Source of the DNA: Planctomycetales bacterium ZRK34
GTDB taxonomy: Bacteria; Planctomycetota; Phycisphaerae; Phycisphaerales; Zrk34
Reading direction: 5' to 3'
NCBI GenBank assembly: GCA_014873095.1
Contig: CP050848.1
Span: forward strand, 5,391,850-5,455,849
DNA: 64,000 nucleotides
Part shown: in pieces, positions 59,521 through 64,000 of the stretch
Layout: each line of letters begins with the position of its first letter
How positions within the stretch are numbered: the stretch's first letter is position 1
Notes under the pieces: model-generated
Database searches by the model: none
Told to the model about the DNA's origin: nothing
The model's input: the letters and a program-made list of their open reading frames with translations, nothing else
Made by a program: the position numbers and the translations under genes

Positions 59521-60942
59521 ATGCATCGCTTTGCTTTACCCGCAGGCGCGCTGGCGCTGACCGTCCTGGTGGCTGGATGCAGCTCACCGCTGGATGATAA
59601 ACCCTTTGCCGAATGGCTCGATCACGACCCACCAACCTGGACGGCCCAGGCCTCGGGCGCCGTGCATCGTGCCGCGACGCTCACTGCTGAACCGCCGCCG
59701 AACCAGCCGCCGCTGATTTCACCCGACGCGGGGGCGGATCAGTACGTCGAACTCGCACTGCGGCGTAATCCTTCGATCCGCGCCGCTGAGCAGCGCGTGC
59801 AGGAACTGACCCAGCGTATCGCCCAGGCTCGCAGCCTCGATGATCCGATGGTCAATGTGGCGCCGATCGGCGAGATGGCCGAGACGGCTGCGGGTCAGGT
59901 CGGTGTCATGAGTTCGATCAGCCAGAAGCTGCCGACGCCCGGCAAGCTCGATGCTCGCGGGCGCATCGCGGCGCAGGACGTGGCGATGGCCGCGCAAGAC
60001 CTGGAGCAGGCGAAGCTCCGGGTCATGGCCGACACCCGCCGCGCCTATTGGAGCTATTACTTCACGAGCCGCGCCATCGAGGTGATCAATGCCGAACGGG
60101 TTCTGCTGGAGCAGTTTCGTGATGCCGCCAGCGCCCGCTACGAAGCGGGTACCGCCCAGCAGCAGGATGTACTCCGCGCGTCGGTGGAAGTCAGCAATCT
60201 AGACAACCGCCTGATCACGATCGGCCAGCAGCGGGACACCGCCGCGGCCATGCTCAACCGTCTGCTGGATCGCCACGTCGCCACCGCGCTACCGACGCCG
60301 CGCCCCGTCGAACTGTCGCAGCTCGAACTCAAGCTCGACAGCCTGCTCGCCGACGCGGCCCAGTCGAATCCGTCACTGCAGAAGGTGCGTGATCGCATCG
60401 AGGCCTACCGCCAGCGGTTGAAACTGGCCAAGCTGAATCGCCTGCCTGATTTGAACCTGAGCCTGACCTACAACGGCGTCGCCGACAGCGGTCTGTCGCG
60501 CGTCGCCGACGGAAAAGATCAGTAGTGGCTCGGGTTCGGATTCAACCTGCCGATCTGGGCTGACAAGCTTGACGCCGCCGAGCGCGAGGCCCGCTACGGA
60601 ATCATGGCCGGCGTGTCGGAGTTGACCGATCAGCAGAACACGATCGCCTTCCGCGTACAGGACACGATGGCGCGCGTCGACACGCAGCAGCGTCTGGCGA
60701 TTCTGTTCCGCGATGTCATCGTGCCGCAGGCGCGGCAGACCGTCGACTCCTCGGCCAGCAGCTACCGAGCCGGAAAGATGGAGTTTCTCACGCTTGTAGA
60801 CAACTGGCGCCGCCTGTTGGACTACGAGCTGATGTACCACCAGAGCCTGACTCAGTTCGAGCAGGCGCTAGCTGAATTGCAGCAGGTCGTCGGGCGCGAT
60901 GTGTCGCGCACCGCCGTGAAATCGAAAGAAGGTGAGTCATGA
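59521..60942 (+). pseudogene. Outer-membrane factor of a Cus/Czc-type efflux system, interrupted by an in-frame amber codon
   Basis: 473 codons from the ATG at 59521, with a lipoprotein signal (ALALTVLVAGC). TolC/CusC helices are visible (YVELALRRNPSIRAAEQRVQ; DTRRAYWSYYFTSRAIEVIN; ARYEAGTAQQQDVLRASVEV). Codon 335 (60523-60525) is TAG; the same frame continues with WLGFGFNLPIWADKLDAAER and an intact second half to 60942. In homologs the family pattern here is QYW-GFG, so a Tyr codon probably became TAG. The stop overlaps the adaptor start as ATGA. Sequencing error or read-through are alternatives. Confidence 0.85.
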
Positions 60943-63479
60943 ATCGTCGTACAGTATCCCCCGGCGCATTGATTTTCGTGCTCGTTCTACTGGCCGCTGC
61001 AGTCGGCATCGGCGTGTGGGTCGGGCCCTGGGTGCGCGCCGCCATGCAGAATAAATCCGATGCGGAGATGGCCTCCAGTTCCGAGGAAGGGACATACTAC
61101 ACCTGCGGCATGCATCCGTGGGTGGTGCTGCCGGAACCGGGCGACTGCCCGATCTGTCAGATGGAACTGGTGCCGATTGACCCGGCGAAGTTCACCGGGC
61201 AGATCGCCATCGATCCGGTCGTCGTGCAGAACATCGGTGTGCGCATCAAGCCGGTGGCGGAGGGCCCGCTGGTCAAAACCATCCGCACCGTTGGTACCGT
61301 TGACTACAACGAGACCGCTGTTCGTGACATCAACATCAAGGTCAATGGGTGGATCGAGAAGCTCAACGTCGACTATCTCGGCGCTGAGGTCAAAGCCGGT
61401 GATCCGCTGTTTTCGCTGTATTCACCCGAGTTGTACTCGGCGCAGGAGGAATACCTGCTGGCGTGGCGGAACAAAGACAAGGTTGGGGCGCAGTTCGTCC
61501 CCGATGCAGCGAAAAATGCTGAAAGCCTGTTGAAATCCGCCCGCACCAAGCTCGAGTACTTCGATATCACCGACCAGCAGGTTCAGCAGCTTCAGCAGAG
61601 CGGTCAGCCCGCCAAGACGATGACGCTGCGCAGCCCGTACAGCGGCGTGGTCATCGACAAGCACGCCAACGAGGGCATGAAGGTCGACCCCGGCATGCGC
61701 GTGTTCCGCATCGCGGACCTGTCGAAGGTCTGGGTGATGGTTACGTTGTATGAGTATCAACTGCCGTACGTGCAGGTCGGGCAGGAGGCGGTGATGTCGC
61801 TGCCTTACATCCCCGGCCAGACCTTCACCGGGCGTGTGATCTACATTTATCCGTACATCGACAATAAGACGCGACAGGTCAAAGTGCGCCTCGAATTCGA
61901 CAATCCGACGGGCCTACTCAAGCCCGGCATGTTCACCAATATCGAGCTGCGCAACGAACTGGCTGCCGAGCGCACCCTGGCGCCACGCTCGGCGGTGATT
62001 GATACCGGCCAGCGGCAGATCGCATTCGTGAGCCTGGGCGAAGGCAAGTTCGAACCGCGCGATGTCAAACTCGGCGTCGAGACTGAAGACGGACACGTCG
62101 AGGTGCTTGACGGACTCAAGCCCGGCGAAATGGTCGTCACCAGCGGGCAGTTTCTGCTGGATTCCGAGGCGAAGATGCGCGAATCGCTGGCGAAGATGAT
62201 CAAAGGCAACCTGGCTGCTGATCAGAAGGTCGTCGCCAAGGTCGAAGGCGCCAGCGAACTGAATGAACTGCCGGACGCGCTGGCCGATCAGCTCAACACG
62301 CTGCTGCACGCGTATCTGACCATCAGCGAAAGTCTGTTCAACGATCATCTCGAAGGCGTCGACGCCTCGGCGAAGACGATTGCACAGGCGGCCGACGCCA
62401 TGACACAGGTGGCGATCCCCGATCACCCGCACTTCTGGCATCAGCACGAGGAGGTGGCGACCGTCGGCGGTAAGGCGACGGACCTGGCTGCGGCGAAGAA
62501 CCTCAAATCGGCTCGTTCATTGTTTGCCGATTTGAGCCTGGCCCTGGGTGATCTGCTCAAAGCGACCGGCGTCCCGCCGAGCTTTGACATGCCGATTCAG
62601 CAACTGCACTGCCCGATGTACCGAACCGACCAGGGAGGCAACCTCTGGCTGCAGACCGGCGAGCAGGTGCACAATCCGTTCTACGGTGTCAACTCGCCAA
62701 TGCCCGGCTGCTTCGATAAACGAACGGTGCTACCGGTGACCGGCCAACACAACACGGCTCCCGATCAGCCTGAAGGTCATGCTCAACCACACGATGCACC
62801 GAAGCATGATGCGTCGATGCATGACGTTTCGAAAGACGCGCCCGACTCGGCAGACCATCCCTCCGTGGCAAAGGGCCGGCAGGTCATGGTTGACGAGCTG
62901 TTCACGAATTATTTGGCAACCCAGATACAACTTGCCACGGATCAGATGCCCTATGTCGCTGATAATCTGGCACGAATCCGTCAGATCGCAAAACATCTGG
63001 ATGACCCGGAGCGCACCGAATGGCAATCGGTCGCCCAGGCGATCCCGGATGAAATCAAAGACATCAATCAGGCTCGCGAGGCATTCAGAAAAGTTTCTCC
63101 GCTGCTCGTATCCCTTGCGGAGAAACATCCGCCGAGCAAGGCCATCGTCGAGCAGTTGTATGTTGCAAAATGCCCGATGAAAAAAGGCGGCGTCTGGCTC
63201 CAGCCGACGGACTCGGTCACGAATCCCTATTACGGGAATATGATGCTGGACTGCGGAAGCATTCAGAAGCCGATCGAATCTGTTCCGGCTCCCGCGGATT
63301 CATACTACACGTGCAAGAAGCATCCCTGGATCATCACGGCCGAAGCCGAGAAGTGTCCAATCGGCGGCGAGCAACTGATTCCGCTGTCCCGTGCACGCAT
63401 GGTGGACCAGATGCTCGAGTTGCTCCAAGCTGACGATGACCAGGACGCCCCCGCCCCAACCACTGGCGCCAAGGAGTAA
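60939..63479 (+). CDS. RND efflux periplasmic adaptor (CusB-type) with extra metal-binding modules
   Basis: 846 residues, about twice the usual adaptor. Membrane anchor (ALIFVLVLLAAAVGIGVWVG), a heavy-metal-binding motif at residues 53-80 (YYTCGMHPWV; DCPICQMELVPI), then the adaptor core (lipoyl-like VNGWIEKLNVDYLGAEVKAG; beta-barrel FRIADLSKVWVMVTLYEYQL). After residue 420 come two repeated units, each with a CPM motif (HCPMYRTDQGG; KCPMKKGGVW) and NP-YG, and a second YYTCKKHPW/KCPIGGEQLIPL near 790-818. These should load metal to the pump. Confidence 0.88.
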   Translation: MNRRTVSPGALIFVLVLLAAAVGIGVWVGPWVRAAMQNKSDAEMASSSEEGTYYTCGMHPWVVLPEPGDCPICQMELVPIDPAKFTGQIAIDPVVVQNIGVRIKPVAEGPLVKTIRTVGTVDYNETAVRDINIKVNGWIEKLNVDYLGAEVKAGDPLFSLYSPELYSAQEEYLLAWRNKDKVGAQFVPDAAKNAESLLKSARTKLEYFDITDQQVQQLQQSGQPAKTMTLRSPYSGVVIDKHANEGMKVDPGMRVFRIADLSKVWVMVTLYEYQLPYVQVGQEAVMSLPYIPGQTFTGRVIYIYPYIDNKTRQVKVRLEFDNPTGLLKPGMFTNIELRNELAAERTLAPRSAVIDTGQRQIAFVSLGEGKFEPRDVKLGVETEDGHVEVLDGLKPGEMVVTSGQFLLDSEAKMRESLAKMIKGNLAADQKVVAKVEGASELNELPDALADQLNTLLHAYLTISESLFNDHLEGVDASAKTIAQAADAMTQVAIPDHPHFWHQHEEVATVGGKATDLAAAKNLKSARSLFADLSLALGDLLKATGVPPSFDMPIQQLHCPMYRTDQGGNLWLQTGEQVHNPFYGVNSPMPGCFDKRTVLPVTGQHNTAPDQPEGHAQPHDAPKHDASMHDVSKDAPDSADHPSVAKGRQVMVDELFTNYLATQIQLATDQMPYVADNLARIRQIAKHLDDPERTEWQSVAQAIPDEIKDINQAREAFRKVSPLLVSLAEKHPPSKAIVEQLYVAKCPMKKGGVWLQPTDSVTNPYYGNMMLDCGSIQKPIESVPAPADSYYTCKKHPWIITAEAEKCPIGGEQLIPLSRARMVDQMLELLQADDDQDAPAPTTGAKE

Positions 63480-63482
63480 CCC

Positions 63483-64000
63483 ATGATCGGCAGAATTATT
63501 CAGTGGTGCGTGTACAACCGGGCGATGGTGCTGCTGCTGACCGCTTTCGTCATCGCGGCCGGTATCTGGTCGGCGAAACACATCAACATCGACGCCATCC
63601 CCGATCTGTCCGATGTGCAGGTGATCATTCGCACCGAGTACCCCGGCCAGGCGCCGCAGATCGTCGAGGACCAGGTGACCTACCCGCTGACGACCGCCAT
63701 GCTCGCGGTGCCCTACGCCAAGGTCGTGCGCGGCTACAGCATGTTCGGTTCCAGCTTCGTCTACATTATTTTCGAAGACGGTACGGACATGTACTGGGCG
63801 CGATCGCGCGTGCTCGAGCAGCTCAGCAGCCTCGGCAATCGCCTGCCCGCCGGGGCGACCCCGCAGCTTGGTCCAGATGCTACGGGCGTTGGATGGGTTT
63901 ACGAATATGTACTGAAAACCGGTAAATACTGCCCGGATCATCCGCACACGGTCTACGGCGACGACATCGACACATGCCCGATCGACAACCAGCCGCTGGT
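63483..64000 (+). CDS. cusA: CusA/CzcA-type heavy-metal RND pump, N-terminal part, cut by window edge
   Basis: 172 complete residues visible. The start (GRIIQWCVYNRAMVLLLTAF) and IDAIPDLSDVQVIIRTEYPG, DQVTYPLTTAMLAVPYAKVV, SMFGSSFVYIIFEDGTDMYW match heavy-metal RND pumps. Where CusA continues directly after GVGWVYEYVL, this protein has TGKYCPDHPHTVYG and DDIDTCPIDNQPLV (Cys150, His153, His155, Cys165), a metal-binding-like module inserted in the first periplasmic region. It pumps Cu/Ag or Co/Zn/Cd from periplasm outward; which metal cannot be told. Confidence 0.92.
   Translation, partial: MIGRIIQWCVYNRAMVLLLTAFVIAAGIWSAKHINIDAIPDLSDVQVIIRTEYPGQAPQIVEDQVTYPLTTAMLAVPYAKVVRGYSMFGSSFVYIIFEDGTDMYWARSRVLEQLSSLGNRLPAGATPQLGPDATGVGWVYEYVLKTGKYCPDHPHTVYGDDIDTCPIDNQPL

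Noticed and set aside
60523..60525. Pyrrolysine or programmed amber read-through
   Set aside because: No such system is visible, and a single Tyr-to-stop change is simpler; kept as a minor alternative.

Overview
The window is about 60% GC and reads as chromosomal DNA of a Gram-negative planctomycete, most likely of the class Phycisphaerae. The signs are inferred from gene content: an LPS/Kdo pathway (KdsA, WaaA), Tat-exported Gfo/Idh/MocA and SGNH-hydrolase proteins, a CxPSR sulfatase, ThuA, DUF3472 and DUF6807 proteins, HEAT-repeat lipoproteins and a PEP-CTERM-like sorting tail. No rRNA, CRISPR array or transposase was seen.

Layout. (1) 1-8.8 kb: a glycan locus. A tightly coupled minus-strand operon makes a CDP-linked deoxysugar (RfbF, CDP-glucose 4,6-dehydratase-like, C-methyltransferase, 3,5-epimerase, ketoreductase-like SDR, CmcI-like methyltransferase), followed by a WaaP-like kinase, an FkbM methyltransferase and two glycosyltransferases. 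(2) 8.9-27.4 kb: housekeeping and accessory genes, including a MEMO1-family protein, HEAT-repeat proteins, a 2-hydroxyacid dehydrogenase, Tat-exported enzymes, a fused iron-type ABC permease, tRNA-Gln with rpsT, a DtxR-type regulator, a monothiol glutaredoxin/BolA pair, D-amino-acid transaminase and a CYTH protein. (3) 27.5-37.8 kb: a complete-looking filamentous-phage (inovirus) prophage of about 10.3 kb. (4) 37.9-58.8 kb: Fur-like regulator, a TsaE-YacG fusion, ThiL, ArgH with an unusual tail, Nfu, ProC, TyrA, AccA, ROK kinase, KdsA, ProB, WaaA, and a MurQ/AnmK/sodium-symporter peptidoglycan-recycling set. (5) 59-64 kb: a Cus/Czc-type heavy-metal efflux operon whose outer-membrane gene carries an in-frame amber codon and whose adaptor and pump carry extra Cys/His modules.

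The most interesting part is the prophage. It lies in a sequence matching the XerC/XerD dif consensus (XerD arm identical to that of E. coli), so this should be the chromosome dimer-resolution site and the replication terminus region. The virion genes run in nearly the Ff order: SSB, Rep, two small membrane proteins, major coat, terminator, pIII-like, pVI-like, Zot/pI, pIV-like. Atypical cargo is attached: a TraX-type membrane protein, a PAP2-type lipid phosphatase, a secretin N-domain lipoprotein without a secretin barrel, and a secreted protein ending in a PEP-CTERM-like tail. Three very short genes (40, 57 and 58 codons) were found by reading the stop/start overlaps. A 45-bp dyad (TTGGTGAC-type half-sites exactly 36 bp apart) occurs five times in the prophage, and related half-sites lie in the divergent promoter of a ribbon-helix-helix regulator.

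All functional calls rest on reading motifs by eye; no search was run.
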